Source: CAZPXZ01 sp965219495 (GTDB lineage Bacteria > Pseudomonadota > Alphaproteobacteria > Rhodobacterales > CAZPXZ01). From it: a stretch of 64,000 nucleotides of DNA. The stretch lies in assembly GCA_965219495.1 (NCBI GenBank), contig OZ244777.1, forward strand, positions 2,914,001 to 2,978,000, written 5' to 3'. A program made the translations under genes and the position numbers. How positions within the stretch are numbered: position 1 is the stretch's first letter; each line of letters opens with the position of its first letter. This document shows positions 1-9,464 of this stretch, piece by piece. The notes under the pieces are model-generated. The model saw only the letters and a list, made by a program, of their open reading frames with translations, did not search any database and had not been told where the DNA came from.

Positions 1-582
1 AAGGTTGCGCAAGTAGGGCAGCCGCCAATTGACCTTCCCGGACAGGTGATCCAGGAAGGCGAGGATGTTCTCGGGCGTGACGGCGCCCGGATCGCCCGGC
101 GTCCGGGCGGCGGCGCAGCAGAACGTCATAAAGCTCTTCAGAATGTTCCGGTGTGTGTGCAGCCGCCGCCCGAACAGCCCCCGCTGTTGCCGCAACCAGT
201 CATCGAACTCCGCACTCAATCGTTCCAAGGAGCCCGGCAACGGCAGCGGTTCGCAAGGCGCCGGTGCGATCACGCCGGAATCGACCAGATGGCCGGTGAA
301 CCGTCGTGCGACCGACATCAGATCACGCTCAAACGAGGACGATCCTGTTCGCGGGCACGCCGCTGCGAGCACTGCAAGCACGCCTGCGTCAAGCTCGTCG
401 GCCCCGAGGCCGCGGGCCTCAACCTCCGCACAGAGCCGGGTGGTCATGCGTCGGTGGGTGGAAACAGTGCCTGCGGCGTAGCCTTGTGCGGCAAAAGTGT
501 CCAGATATGCGCTGCGATGCGGCGCCAGCCAGAAGCAATCCATCGACGTCGATGTCGACGGGGACAATGCACAGGAAGACAT
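1..582 (-). CDS. Tyrosine recombinase RitA, N-terminal part (truncated by the window edge)
   Basis: This is the 5' part of the first gene of a RIT trio. It encodes the first 194 residues of the 413-residue protein seen complete at 9443-10684. Only the N-terminal core-binding region is inside the window. The catalytic Arg, His-x-x-Arg and Tyr would lie to the left. The start is the ATG equivalent to 10684, about a dozen bases after an AAAGGT stretch. Inference: the rest of the gene, with ritB and ritC, continues outside the window. Confidence 0.8.
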   Translation of the reverse strand, partial: MSSCALSPSTSTSMDCFWLAPHRSAYLDTFAAQGYAAGTVSTHRRMTTRLCAEVEARGLGADELDAGVLAVLAAACPRTGSSSFERDLMSVARRFTGHLVDSGVIAPAPCEPLPLPGSLERLSAEFDDWLRQQRGLFGRRLHTHRNILKSFMTFCCAAARTPGDPGAVTPENILAFLDHLSGKVNWRLPYLRNL

Positions 583-758
583 GGTTCATACCTTTCGTTG
601 GAAATGAAAGAAACTACGCCGAACTCTGTGCAACGGAAATCAGGTCGATGCTGTCACCGCACCGGACGACAACAGCGTCAAAAGGGATCAATCAAGCTGC
701 CTGCTGGTCGGCGTGGCCCCGCTCCATCCGCAAGGCCACACCGCATCTCCGCTCCATG

Positions 759-841
759 ATTATGCCGACAAATTTCGGCGTGCGGCCCAATGAATCAATG
801 AGTTGCGCTGCGTTGTCGGCATAAAACGTTTGTCGGCATAT
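759..841. repeat. RIT terminal inverted repeat (ritA side)
   Basis: This is a copy of the 83 bp terminal repeat at 10861-10943. It contains two copies of the core TTGTCGGCAT and one in inverse orientation. Its outer end directly abuts IS66 sequence beginning GCTTCATTGTTGG, the complement of the NNEA codons of the IS66 transposase. Confidence 0.8.
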
Positions 842-2202
842 GCTTCATTGTTGGTAAACGGAACGTCGGGGTCGGTGAGGAAACGCAAGGTCTCGGTTTT
901 GTAGTCCTGGAGCCGAAGGGCGAGATTGTGTCCGACGCGGCGTTTCTTTCGCCCGCGTTTGCCGGGCTCCGGTGGCGCGAGCGGTGGCTGCGCCTGATGA
1001 AAGGCGAGCGCCTCGGCGAGGATCCGATCATAGGTTCGCCCGATCCGGTCGAGCAGCGTTTCGGGGAGAGGTCTTGCCATTGTTCTGGCGAGATGAACGA
1101 CCCGATTGGCGCGCGACAGGAGCCGGTGCATATGCCGGGCCCAGTCCTCTTTTTCGATGTCGATCAGGGCTTGAAGTTCGCGCAGGTGATGGGCGTTGCA
1201 GAGGGCGTGTGAAACACCGATGATCTTGAAATAAGGCTTCCAATGATCGTGGACGACACAACCGGAGAACCCCGGCAGCAAGTCGCCGCGCTTTTCGTGG
1301 ACGCGAAACAAGGTCAGCCATGGCGTGCAGGCAATGTGGAGCCACTGCGTGCGCCCGCCAACCCGGAAGCCGGTCTCGTCGAGATGCTTCACCGGCGCCT
1401 TGCGGACGATCAGCTCCCGCACATGGTCGACGAAACCCTGCAACCGCTCGGTCATCCGGCGGCTCATCGCCGCCAGCGTCGCGGCGCACACGGGCGCGTT
1501 GAACAGGTCGGCCATCAGTTGCGACAAACGATCCTCGGGCAGGAAATGCGCATGGCTCAGATCGGCCGCCACCGCCGCCATGCGCGGACCATACTGCACC
1601 GGCGCCGTCACGCCTGCGGGAAATGCCGCCCGTGTCGTCGCGCCGCAATGACCGCAAACGCAACGGTGAGCGCGGTGTTCCGTGGCCTCGAGGGGGCGCG
1701 GCTCCGGCAGGTCGAAGACCTGTCTTGCGACAGGGCTTCCATCCCCGTCCGCAGCCGACAGCGGCGCGCCGCAGCCCGCACAGTGCGACGGATGATGATC
1801 CTCGACATGGTCCGGCCTGTCGGTCCGGCGCAAGGTCGAGCCCGCGTGCCCGGGCTGCCCGCCGCTCGGCCTGCCCGATTTGCCGCGCTGGCTCCTTGTC
1901 CGGGGCTCCGCCCGCGGCTTCTGCAGCCCGTCACTCGAAGGAGGCTTGCTGCTGTTCCGGCTGTTCCGGCCAAGCTGCCGCTCCAGCTCTTCAAGACGTT
2001 GCCGCAGGGTCGCGTTCTCGGCTTGCAAACCAGCGAGCTGCTCGCCTTGCGCCGCGAGTTGCTCGTCCTTTTGTTCGAGTTGCTCCCGCAAAGCCTCAAT
2101 CTGTTTCGTTCCGCCATCATCATGCGGCGGCGCCCCTTGCGCCAGGTGGGTCGGCGCTGAAAGAGCCCGCAAGAACCGTCGGGGCTGAAAGCGAATCGCC
2201 AT
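842..2202 (-). pseudogene. tnpC: IS66-family transposase (tnpC), 5' fragment
   Basis: Codons for the first 453 residues of an IS66-type DDE transposase. An N-terminal coiled coil rich in Glu and Gln carries a 21 bp repeat expansion relative to the copy at 6076. A Ser/Pro-rich linker follows, then a zinc-binding CxxC region (HCAGCGAP, CVCGHCG) and the DDE core with HLDETGFRV (first Asp) and VHDHWKPY (second Asp). The gene is cut at FTNNEA, just before the segment that carries the catalytic Glu context. The open frame runs on into RIT sequence to 760 and adds about 27 foreign residues. The protein is presumably inactive. Confidence 0.85.
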
Positions 2203-2372
2203 GACGCTATGAATAGCGCAGGTTGAATCGGGTTACCAGTCCCTGCTGTTACCAGTGATTTTTCGAGAGAGAACTGTTCTCGCCCGTCAAACCGTCACAA
2301 CCGGGCAGCATCGACCTTGCGGCAGTGGCGGGCAATGCACTCCGTGGTGCACCCACTGACCTGGGCAGTTAC
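842..2372 (-). mobile_element. IS66-family element (ISBst12-like group), 5' part, split by a RIT element
   Basis: This is the transposase-start half of an IS66-family element on the minus strand. Its outer end at 2372 reads GTAACTGCCCAGG inward. That is the same terminus as the complete copy at 5906, and IS66 ends typically start with GTAA. The element has a single long transposase gene and no tnpA or tnpB, as in the ISBst12 group. The RIT insertion at 841/842 separates the 3' half, which would lie left of the window. It interrupted another transposase gene, whose N-terminal fragment starts at 2373. Confidence 0.85.
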
Positions 2373-2652
2373 CGCGTCAGAAGCTCTGCCTGCCGGCGTC
2401 GGAGCGCCGGCGCTTGGAAAGCGCCCCCACCGGATCGCTGTCCTCCGCTCGCGCCAGGTAATACGACCGCTCGATGGTCGCCGCCGCGAACCGCACCGGC
2501 TCCGCCGTCGCGGCGTGGCGCCAGTCCCGGGACGCCAGGCGCTCGAACTCGCGCCCCAGCCCGCCGGCCGCCGGCGGCGGCGCCAGAAGCGGCCCCACGA
2601 TCGAGAAGCGCAGCCGCGCCCTGCCGTCCCGTCCGCCGTTGCCTCGGTCCAT
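2373..2652 (-). pseudogene. DDE transposase/integrase, N-terminal fragment cut by IS66
   Basis: About 93 codons starting MDRGNGGRDGRARLRFSIVG, with a good Shine-Dalgarno (AAGGAAGGGGG) a few bases before the ATG. The pattern RFSIVGPLLA...GREFERLASRDWRHPAT-like...TIERSYYLAR matches my recollection of the N-terminal region of a large DDE integrase-type transposase family. The frame is interrupted at the IS66 terminus (2372), so the catalytic domain is missing here. The family assignment is from memory; the truncation is seen directly. Confidence 0.55.
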
Positions 2653-2703
2653 TCCGTCCCCCTTCCTTGCAAGCAAAGTCTCCGGAGAACCTATGAAACG
2701 CAA

Positions 2704-2932
2704 CCGGCCTCATGTCGCGCGGTAACTTCTGCGCGACCCCCGCCGGCCGCCGCCAGCCCGATCGAAACGGTCCACGGCAACAGCCACCGGAGCGCCCGCA
2801 GCAACCCGCCGCGGTCCCCCGCAACGCCGAACAACGCCCGCAGCCCGCCTCGCGAAACGCCTCCGCGATCGACGCGTCAATCCGGGTGAAAAGCGCCCAC
2901 TCACTGGAGCCGACGAGGATTCCGTGCAACAT
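2704..2932 (-). pseudogene. Degenerate small zinc-ribbon-like ORF upstream of the DDE transposase fragment
   Basis: The start reads MLHGILVGSSEWALFTRIDA and continues to a CxxC pair (GCGRC) before the frame becomes low-complexity Gly/Arg-rich. Short proteins beginning this way, with a zinc-ribbon motif, often sit beside the transposase family of the next gene. The later part looks frameshifted. I treat it as a decayed accessory gene. Nothing recognisable lies between 2933 and 3091. Confidence 0.3.
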
Positions 2933-3091
2933 TGATTCGTCTCTCCTGCTGGATAACAAGAGAGACAAACCCCCCGGGGATGCTTGTGCAAGCTCCCCGG
3001 GGGAACCGATCGACATTCATGCACGGAATCTGATCGGATCCACCCGATCCGGAATCAATCTATGTGAGCACGCACACGCGGCAAGGCGACA

Positions 3092-3625
3092 GTGTTGCGC
3101 AACCGGCTGTTCAAGGCTGGCAAGCAGCCCACTCGGCACGCCCTGCTCGCGCAACTCGCCGAGGTCGAACGCGAGATCGGCGAACTGGCCGCAAAACGCC
3201 GCTCAACCCCCACACATGTCGCCGCCGGAAGCCTGGATGAAAATCAACGTCTCAATGCGCTGCCCCAACCCATGCCCCGGTTCTGCGACACCCTGCGCAT
3301 GATCGCCTATCGAGCCGAAACCGCCATGATGCCCTGCGTCGCCGAGGCCCAGGGAAAGAAACGCAACCCACGCGCAACCCTCCGCGCGCTGTTCTCCACC
3401 GAGGTGACCATCCTGCCAGACTACCCGCGAAAAACCCTGAGCGTTCGCATCCTGCATCTCGCGAACAAGGCGCACTCCCGTCATCTCCGCCCTCTCCTCG
3501 AAACCCTCAACGCAACCAAAACCGTATTCCCCGGAACCGACCTCAGAATGGTGTACGAACTGGCATCCGACAGCCACAGCGACAGTCCATTCGAACGCGT
3601 CGACCCCGCCGCACCTGCGAAATAG
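3092..3625 (+). pseudogene. Putative transposase, C-terminal fragment
   Basis: A 177-codon frame with an RFCDTLRMIAYRAETAM block, then KRNPRATLRALFSTEVTILP and LNATKTVFPGTDLRMVYEL. The combination 'MIAYRAETA ... PRATLRALF ... ILPDY ... L.V..H..AN ... LN.T.T.FPGTDLR.VY' is typical of the C-terminal third of a family of long putative transposases or recombinases in alphaproteobacteria. No N-terminal domain precedes it and there is no clear ribosome binding site, so it is most likely a remnant. Function beyond mobile-element origin is not claimed. Confidence 0.45.
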
Positions 3626-3639
3626 CCCATCACAAATGG

Positions 3640-3999
3640 TATGGGGTCAGGAAATCAAAACTTCAGGAACTCATTGTACTTGCTCGCCGCGAAGTAGCCT
3701 CCGATACCAAACGACGGGCCACACTAACCGCTGCTCAGCAACGCCTGGACGAATCGCGAGCAGAGCTTGCAGGTCGTGACAGGTATGCAAGACAGGCCAA
3801 GGATGACGACAGTCGGTGGTACAACGCTTGGACCGTCGCCTTGTCAGAATACTGGCTGAAACAGATAACTCAAGTTCCGTCCGCTCCGGCTGTCCGGCGC
3901 ATACTCGACGAGCTTGTCAACGGCGGCGAGAAAATGGCCAGCGCGGCGGCGGAAGAATGTACCAATGGCTCGGTGGCAGCTTGTCCACGTCGTCCATAG
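3640..3999 (+). pseudogene. Unrecognised reading-frame fragment
   Basis: An open frame of about 119 codons with natural-looking composition (LIVLARREVASDTKRRATLT, then WYNAWTVALSEYWL). It has no plausible start codon at its 5' end and stops at TAG 3997-3999. It sits between two transposase remnants and is probably a 5'-truncated gene. I do not recognise the family. Confidence 0.25.
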
Positions 4000-4005
4000 G
4001 AGGGA

Positions 4006-4531
4006 ACCGCGCGCGTGCGCTGTCGGCACCAAGCGCAACGCGAAGGGGCACCAGACCTCGTGGACGGGCTACAAGATGCACATCGACGTGGCCGACGGCG
4101 TGATCCCGGTCAGTTGCCTTCTCACCTCCGCCTCCCTGCATGACAGCCAGGCCGCGATCCCGTTGGCGACCATGACATCACAGCGGGTGTGCAACCTGTA
4201 TGACCTGATGGACAGCGCCTATGACGCGCCGGAGATCCGGGCACACAGCGAGGCGCTCGGGCATGTTCCGATCATCGACATCAACCCCCGAAGCACCGAG
4301 CGCAAGCAGGCGTTGGCCCAGGAGGCAAAAGCGCGCCGGGCCGCCGGGCACGTCCTGCCCGAGGACCTGCGTTACAACGAACGCTCGACCGTCGAACGCG
4401 TCAATGGCCGTCTCAAGGACGCGTTCGGAGGACGTAATGTTTGCGTGCGCGGCCACGACAAGGTCCTGTGCCACCTGATGTTCGGGATCGTGGCACTCAC
4501 CGTCGATCAACTGATGCGCCTGCTGAACTGA
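4006..4531 (+). pseudogene. IS4/IS5-type DDE transposase, C-terminal fragment
   Basis: Starting near GTKRNAKGHQTSWTGYKMHI, the frame shows the catalytic half of an IS4/IS5-like transposase. It includes the SLHDSQAAIPL block, YDLMDSAYDAPEI, HVPIIDINPR and the YNERSTVERVNGRLKD segment with the catalytic Glu. The N-terminal half is missing. The preceding 30 codons in the same frame belong to unrelated sequence, so the junction is around 4005. It stops at TGA 4529-4531. Confidence 0.6.
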
Positions 4532-4864
4532 TCTCCGGCTCCTGGTCCCGTCTCCAAGGCCCGCTTCGTCTTCCAGACCAGAGGCGCGGGAGCGCTGCGT
4601 CCGCATCGCAAACACGGCGCCGAGCCTTACCGAAAGTGCTCCAACATCGGAGAAATCCGAACCACCGGCGACGTCAATGCGCCACATCAAACCGCAGCAA
4701 GGTTCAAACGATCATGTTATGTTCCCGCACAGACTGCTCCATAACCGAATCCTTGATACAAGCTCCCCGCACACGAGAGTTTCGCAAGCGGCTCTCTATT
4801 GCGTAGAGTTCATGCATGCACCATATATGTAACGGGAAAAATTTTCCCAAATGGAGGAACACAC
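4532..4864. other. Intergenic stretch without a recognisable gene
   Basis: I see no credible coding frame in these 333 bases. The last 15 bases carry the GGAGG Shine-Dalgarno of the next gene. The first part may hold the non-coding end of the preceding transposon remnant, but no terminal repeat is evident. Confidence 0.5.
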
Positions 4865-5215
4865 ATGAATATTCCTGAATGGTTGAAACCTGGGGTCCTT
4901 GGTGCCATAGTCGGCGCCGTTGCGCTCGCGATCGTCGGCTTCTCATGGGGCGGATGGCTGACCGGCAGCACGGCCGAGAAAATGGCGTCCGACCAGGCGC
5001 GGCGCGCAGTCGTCGCCGCCTTGGTTCCAATCTGCGTCGAGCAGTCCAGCCAGGATCCGCAATTCGTGGATACGCTCGCCCAGTTGAAGGAAACCAGCAG
5101 CTTTCAGCGCAGCGAGGTGCTCATGAAAGCCGGCTGGGCCACGATGCCGGGTTCAAGCGATCCTGATCGGGATGTCGCGCGTTCGTGCCTGGAGGTGCTG
5201 GCGGCCCAATTCTAA
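4865..5215 (+). CDS. Small single-pass membrane protein, conserved hypothetical
   Basis: A 116-residue protein starting MNIPEWLKPG, with GGAGG 8 bases upstream of the chosen ATG. A longer frame begins at 4799 but lacks a ribosome site. Residues about 10-33 (GVLGAIVGAVALAIVGFSWG) form one hydrophobic membrane helix with small residues. Two Cys (PICVEQ and RSCLEV) lie in the C-terminal soluble part, which also has a KETSSFQRSEVLM segment. This resembles a family of conserved alphaproteobacterial hypothetical proteins. Function is unknown. It is flanked by transposon remnants yet looks intact. Confidence 0.75.
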   Translation: MNIPEWLKPGVLGAIVGAVALAIVGFSWGGWLTGSTAEKMASDQARRAVVAALVPICVEQSSQDPQFVDTLAQLKETSSFQRSEVLMKAGWATMPGSSDPDRDVARSCLEVLAAQF

Positions 5216-5423
5216 CCGCTTTGCCTGATCGTTCCGGGCAAGCGGAATTCCGGCTTCATGCGGCGCCGGCATCGGCGTCAGTGTAAACCTTGAAACCGTT
5301 GAATACCAACGTCGTGTAACGTCGAATTCGACCCGGATGAGGGACGCCGCCAAGCGCCGGGGCCGACTTGGGTCGTTGTCTGAATTGGTCGTGGTCCCAG
5401 GTCGCTCAAGTAAGGCGGGCGGC

Positions 5424-5727
5424 ATGAAGCCTTCGCGGCTCTTTGCGTTCTCGCTGTTCTGCTTTCGGCCCGTGCCAAGCGGGCGCCCGATGCGCCGTGT
5501 TCCGATCGGAACACGGCGGACTTCTCCGAGTACGCGCGGGTGTCCGGGATGTCGCTGTCTGCCTCGCAGTCGGCGCCGATCTTGACGCACGAGACGGATT
5601 CGGCGCGAGGCCCCTGCACTTGGCCGCCGAGGACAGCTTGGAACCTGCGGTGGTCGACGTGCTGTTCGAGGCCGGCGTCGAGACGTGTTGTTTCTTACAT
5701 TCTGTCGTCAATGAATCACCGAATTGA
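5424..5727 (+). pseudogene. Ankyrin-repeat protein remnant (frameshifted)
   Basis: An ATG at 5424 begins a signal-peptide-like MKPSRLFAFS. The coherent continuation then switches frame (LLSARAKRAPDAPCSDRNTA) and switches again to VGADLDARDGFGARPLHLAA, one recognisable ankyrin repeat (GADLDARDxxGxxPLHLAA). It ends after a second partial repeat (LFEAGVE). Two frame changes in about 130 bases mark it as decayed. The original product was probably a secreted or periplasmic ankyrin protein. The rest, to 5905, shows no gene. Confidence 0.5.
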
Positions 5728-5897
5728 GCCGTCACGCTCGATGACGAAACAATCTGGACGCTTCAGGTTGTAGATCGATCGACCAATGGTCGGAAGCTTG
5801 CTTACGGCCATTGGAGACCCTCATCGCATGGCCCAACTTGAACAGTGCCTTTCAAAACGTTCCTTGATTCCAGGAGTTTACGCCGGCGGGGCCGGGT

Positions 5898-5905
5898 GTT
5901 AGCAC
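5898..5905. repeat. 8 bp target-site duplication GTTAGCAC (left)
   Basis: GTTAGCAC immediately precedes the IS66 left end at 5906 and recurs exactly at 11279-11286, right after the IS66 right end. Eight bases is the duplication length typical of the IS66 family, and this fixes the element boundaries. Confidence 0.9.
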
Positions 5906-6075
5906 GTAACTGCCCAGGTCAGTGGGTGCACCACGGAGTGCATTGCCCGCCACTGCCGCAAGGTCGATGCTGTCCGGTTGTGACGGTTTCACGGGCGAGA
6001 ACAGTTCTCTCTCGAAAAATCACTGGTAACAGCAGGGACTGGTAACCCGATTCAACCTGCGCTATTCATAGCGTC

Positions 6076-7415
6076 ATGGCGATTCGCTTTCAGCCCCGAC
6101 GGTTCTTGCGGGCTCTTTCAGCGCCGACCCACCTGGCGCAAGGGGCGCCGCCGCATGATGATGGCGGAACGAAACAGATTGAGGCTTTGCGGGAGCAACT
6201 CGCACGAAAGGACGAGCAGCTCGCTGGTTTGCAAGCCGAGAACGCGACCCTGCGGCAACGTCTTGAAGAGCTGGAGCGGCAGCTTGGCCGGAACAGCCGG
6301 AACAGCAGCAAGCCTCCTTCGAGTGACGGGCTGCAGAAGCCGCGGGCGGAGCCCCGGACAAGGAGCCAGCGCGGCAAATCGGGCAGGCCGAGCGGCGGGC
6401 AGCCCGGGCACGCGGGTTCGACCTTGCGCCGGACCGACAGGCCGGACCATGTCGAGGATCATCATCCGTCGCACTGTGCGGGCTGCGGCGCGCCGCTTTC
6501 GGCTGCGGACGGGGATGGAAGCCCTGTCGCAAGACAGGTCTTCGACCTGCCGGAGCCGCGCCCCCTCGAGGCCACGGAACACCGCGCTCACCGTTGCGTT
6601 TGCGGTCATTGCGGCGCGACGACACGGGCGGCGTTTCCCGCAGGCGTGACGGCGCCGGTGCAGTATGGTCCGCGCATGGCGGCGGTGGCGGCCGATCTGA
6701 GCCATGCGCATTTCCTGCCCGAGGATCGTTTGTCGCAACTGATGGCCGACCTGTTCAACGCGCCCGTGTGCGCCGCGACGCTGGCGGCGATGAGCCGCCG
6801 GATGACCGAGCGGTTGCAGGGTTTCGTCGACCATGTGCGGGAGCTGATCGTCCGCAAGGCGCCGGTGAAGCATCTCGACGAGACCGGCTTCCGGGTTGGC
6901 GGGCGCACGCAGTGGCTCCACATTGCCTGCACGCCATGGCTGACCTTGTTTCGCGTCCACGAAAAGCGCGGCGACTTGCTGCCGGGGTTCTCCGGTTGTG
7001 TCGTCCACGATCATTGGAAGCCTTATTTCAAGATCATCGGTGTTTCACACGCCCTCTGCAACGCCCATCACCTGCGCGAACTTCAAGCCCTGATCGACAT
7101 CGAAAAAGAGGACTGGGCCCGGCATATGCACCGGCTCCTGTCGCGCGCCAATCGGGTCGTTCATCTCGCCAGAACAATGGCAAGACCTCTCCCCGAAACG
7201 CTGCTCGACCGGATCGGGCGAACCTATGATCGGATCCTCGCCGAGGCGCTCGCCTTTCATCAGGCGCAGCCACCGCTCGCGCCACCGGAGCCCGGCAAAC
7301 GCGGGCGAAAGAAACGCCGCGTCGGACACAATCTCGCCCTTCGGCTCCAGGACTACAAAACCGAGACCTTGCGTTTCCTCACCGACCCCGACGTTCCGTT
7401 TACCAACAATGAAGC
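6076..7415 (+). pseudogene. tnpC: IS66-family transposase (tnpC), 5' part
   Basis: Starts MAIRFQPRRF and encodes 446 residues of the transposase: coiled coil, Cys-rich zinc region, and the first two catalytic Asp regions (HLDETGFRV, VHDHWKPY). It is cut after the codons for FTNNEA by the RIT end at 7416. The other part is at 10976-11159. It differs from the copy at 842-2202 by a 21 bp deletion in the coiled coil and a few substitutions, so the two IS66 copies are not a very recent duplication of each other. An open frame continues into the RIT repeat to 7497. Confidence 0.88.
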
Positions 7416-7498
7416 ATATGCCGACAAACGTTTTATGCCGACAACGCGGCCCAACTCATTGATTCATTGGGCCGCGCGTCGGAATTTGTCGGCATAAT
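7416..7498. repeat. RIT terminal inverted repeat (ritC side)
   Basis: 83 bp, with five mismatches to the opposite end. It contains ATGCCGACAA at 7418 and 7435 and the inverse TTGTCGGCAT at 7486, so there are three core sites per end. A GCGGCCCAA...TTGGGCCGC stem lies between the inner pair. The ritC stop codon overlaps its inner edge by one base. Confidence 0.88.
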
Positions 7499-8499
7499 CA
7501 CAGAGCTTCGAGGAATGCGATTAGCGCGTCATTGGGTTGATAGGTACCTTCGGGAGCTTCGGACGGTCGTGTCCGGTCCATCGCTTCTTTCTTTATGCGC
7601 ATGTCGGCATGAAGGTAGACCTGCGTTGTCTCGAGCGACTCGTGCCCCAGCCAGAGCGCGATGACGGCGCAGCCGACGCCGCGTCCGAGCAGTTCCATGG
7701 CGGCCGAGTGTCGCAGCGTATGAGGACTTACCCGCTTGCCGTGCAGTGTCGGAGAGGTTTCGGCCGCCATCCGAGTGTATTTCCGCACGATGCGCTCGAT
7801 GCCGTCACGGCTGAAGCGTCCGCCGCGATTGCTGACGAACAGCGGCTGGTCCGGCGCTGCGGTCCTTTCCCGGAGCCAGTTGCGGAGTGCCTGCATGCTG
7901 TCGCTGCGCAACGGAGTTGCCCGGTCCTTGCGGCCCTTGCCCCGGCAATGAACATGGGCCCGCTCCTGCGGGTCGAGGACCACATCGCCGACATTGAGAC
8001 CGATCAACTCCGAGACCCTGAGGCCGGTCTGCAGGGCGACAAGCAGCAGGGTTCTGTCGCGCCGGCCGTAGCATGTGGACAGGTCGGGCGCCGCGAGGAG
8101 TGCCGCGGATTCCGCCCGGTCCAGATGATCGATCCTCCGTCGCTCATGGCGCTTCGGCGGAATGGCGAGAACCTGCTGGCAGTGATGAAGCAGCGCGGGT
8201 TCGCGGATGGCGACATGTTTGAAGAACGACCGGATCGCCGATCTGCGGGCGTTGCGTGTGCGGGCGCAGTTTCGGCGGCTGTCCTCGACGAAGCCCAGGA
8301 ACCTCCCCACGAGATCGGCGTCGATGTCGGTGACAAGAAGATCGGTCCGCGCCCGGTTGAGCTGTCCGCAGGCGTAGTCGAGCAGCAGAAGGAAGGTGTC
8401 GCGGTAGCTCTTGACCGTATGAGGACTGGCCTGCATCTGGGCGATAAGGCGATCGGCGAAGAAGCTCTGCACATGAACAGGCAGGGAATGCATCGTCAT
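7498..8499 (-). CDS. Tyrosine recombinase RitC
   Basis: A 333-residue tyrosine recombinase and the third gene of the RIT trio. The N-terminal SAM-like core-binding domain is roughly residues 10-110. The catalytic domain carries the first Arg in TGLRVSELIGL, His-x-x-Arg in HTLRHSAAMELL, LGHESLETTQ and the nucleophilic Tyr in VYLH. The full RHRHY set is therefore visible. The start overlaps the ritB stop by 4 bp (ATGA), indicating translational coupling. The stop lies at the edge of the element's terminal repeat. Expected role: strand cleavage and exchange at the terminal repeats with RitA and RitB. Confidence 0.9.
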   Translation of the reverse strand: MTMHSLPVHVQSFFADRLIAQMQASPHTVKSYRDTFLLLLDYACGQLNRARTDLLVTDIDADLVGRFLGFVEDSRRNCARTRNARRSAIRSFFKHVAIREPALLHHCQQVLAIPPKRHERRRIDHLDRAESAALLAAPDLSTCYGRRDRTLLLVALQTGLRVSELIGLNVGDVVLDPQERAHVHCRGKGRKDRATPLRSDSMQALRNWLRERTAAPDQPLFVSNRGGRFSRDGIERIVRKYTRMAAETSPTLHGKRVSPHTLRHSAAMELLGRGVGCAVIALWLGHESLETTQVYLHADMRIKKEAMDRTRPSEAPEGTYQPNDALIAFLEAL

Positions 8500-9464
8500 G
8501 ATTCCTCTCCCCGTGCGAACGCCCGTTCGGCGCGTTCAGTGGCCAGGCGCAGGAGTTCGGGCGTTGCCTCCAGATACCAGTACGTGCCGCTTGGGCGCTT
8601 GTGTCCGAGCAAAGTGCTCAGCTTGTGCATCTCGCGGTCGGGGTCCAGCGCGGACCGGTGCCAGTCGATGATAGTCTGGACTGCCATGGAGTGGCGCAGG
8701 TCGTGAAGCCTTGGGCCGCGACCACGCCCTGCCCGCGGTTCGCGAAGGCCGATGTTCTGGCCGACCTTCGCAAAGTTGTATTCGGCCGAGCAGATGCCTA
8801 TGCGCCGAAGGTTCTCGCCGACGAAGAACGCCGCCGTATCCACCGCGCCGAGGATCCGCTCACGCCGCGATCGGTATTCCAGAAGGCGCTCGATGGTGCA
8901 TGGGGTGACCGGGACCACACGACTCCTGTCATTCTTGGCGTGCCGGATGCGCAGCAGGGCTGCGTCCGTGTCAACATCCCCGTCGTCGAGCCCGAGCGCC
9001 TCGCTGATCCGCAATCCAGTGACTGCCAGCAGCCCGAACAGTGTCGCATAGGTGCGGCCGCGCAGGCCGGGCTTTGAGGGCAACCGTGCGGCCTCGGTCA
9101 CGATCGCTGCAATCTCGCCGTCGGTGTAGATGTAGGGTTGCGGCCGTTGTAGACCCGCCGGAATCAGGCCTCGGGGCGGCACTTCGGTCCGTGGATCAAC
9201 GCCTTGCAGCCAACTGGCGAAGCTGCGCACGTGGCTCAGCCGGCAGGACCATGTTTGTTGCCCGCCCGTCGAGTCGGTCCGCTCTTTCCAGCGCAAGAAC
9301 AGTTCCGTGGTGACCCATTCGGCGCCCTGGCTGTCGGCGAAGGCGACAAACCGGCGCAGGTCCCGGACGGCGCTGGCCGAAAGGCCGGTTCCGAAACGGT
9401 CACGCAGGACGAGGTATTGCTTCATGCGGCCTGTGAGCGGGATCATCGTGCCGCTCCCGGCCAC
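8496..9464 (-). CDS. Tyrosine recombinase RitB
   Basis: A 322-residue protein and the second gene of the trio. It has an N-terminal core-binding region and a catalytic domain with Arg in TGLRISEALGL, LHDLRHSMAVQTI (His-x-x-Arg), LLGHKRPSGTYWYL (His and Tyr) and a following EATPELL. The segment SGTYWYLEATPELL is typical of the integrase subgroup found as the middle gene of RIT and Tn554-like operons. It overlaps ritA by 22 bp upstream and ritC by 4 bp downstream, so the three are made from one transcript. Confidence 0.9.
   Translation of the reverse strand: MAGSGTMIPLTGRMKQYLVLRDRFGTGLSASAVRDLRRFVAFADSQGAEWVTTELFLRWKERTDSTGGQQTWSCRLSHVRSFASWLQGVDPRTEVPPRGLIPAGLQRPQPYIYTDGEIAAIVTEAARLPSKPGLRGRTYATLFGLLAVTGLRISEALGLDDGDVDTDAALLRIRHAKNDRSRVVPVTPCTIERLLEYRSRRERILGAVDTAAFFVGENLRRIGICSAEYNFAKVGQNIGLREPRAGRGRGPRLHDLRHSMAVQTIIDWHRSALDPDREMHKLSTLLGHKRPSGTYWYLEATPELLRLATERAERAFARGEES

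Larger units (their letters stand above)
1..841 (-). mobile_element. RIT (recombinase-in-trio) element, ritA-side end, cut by the window edge
   Basis: This stretch is the ritA-proximal end of a second copy of the element complete at 7416-10943. Bases 1-847 match 10103-10949 at a constant offset of 10,102 with no difference that I noticed. It contains the first 194 codons of ritA and the 83 bp terminal repeat, and then abuts an IS66 transposase gene at 842. ritB and ritC would lie beyond the left edge. Relative to its host IS66, this copy runs in the same direction, whereas the complete copy runs against its host. Confidence 0.85.

Noticed and set aside
6076..7497. Treating the 473-codon IS66 frame as an intact transposase
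   Set aside because: Its last 27 codons are RIT terminal repeat sequence; the true C-terminus is at 10976-11159.
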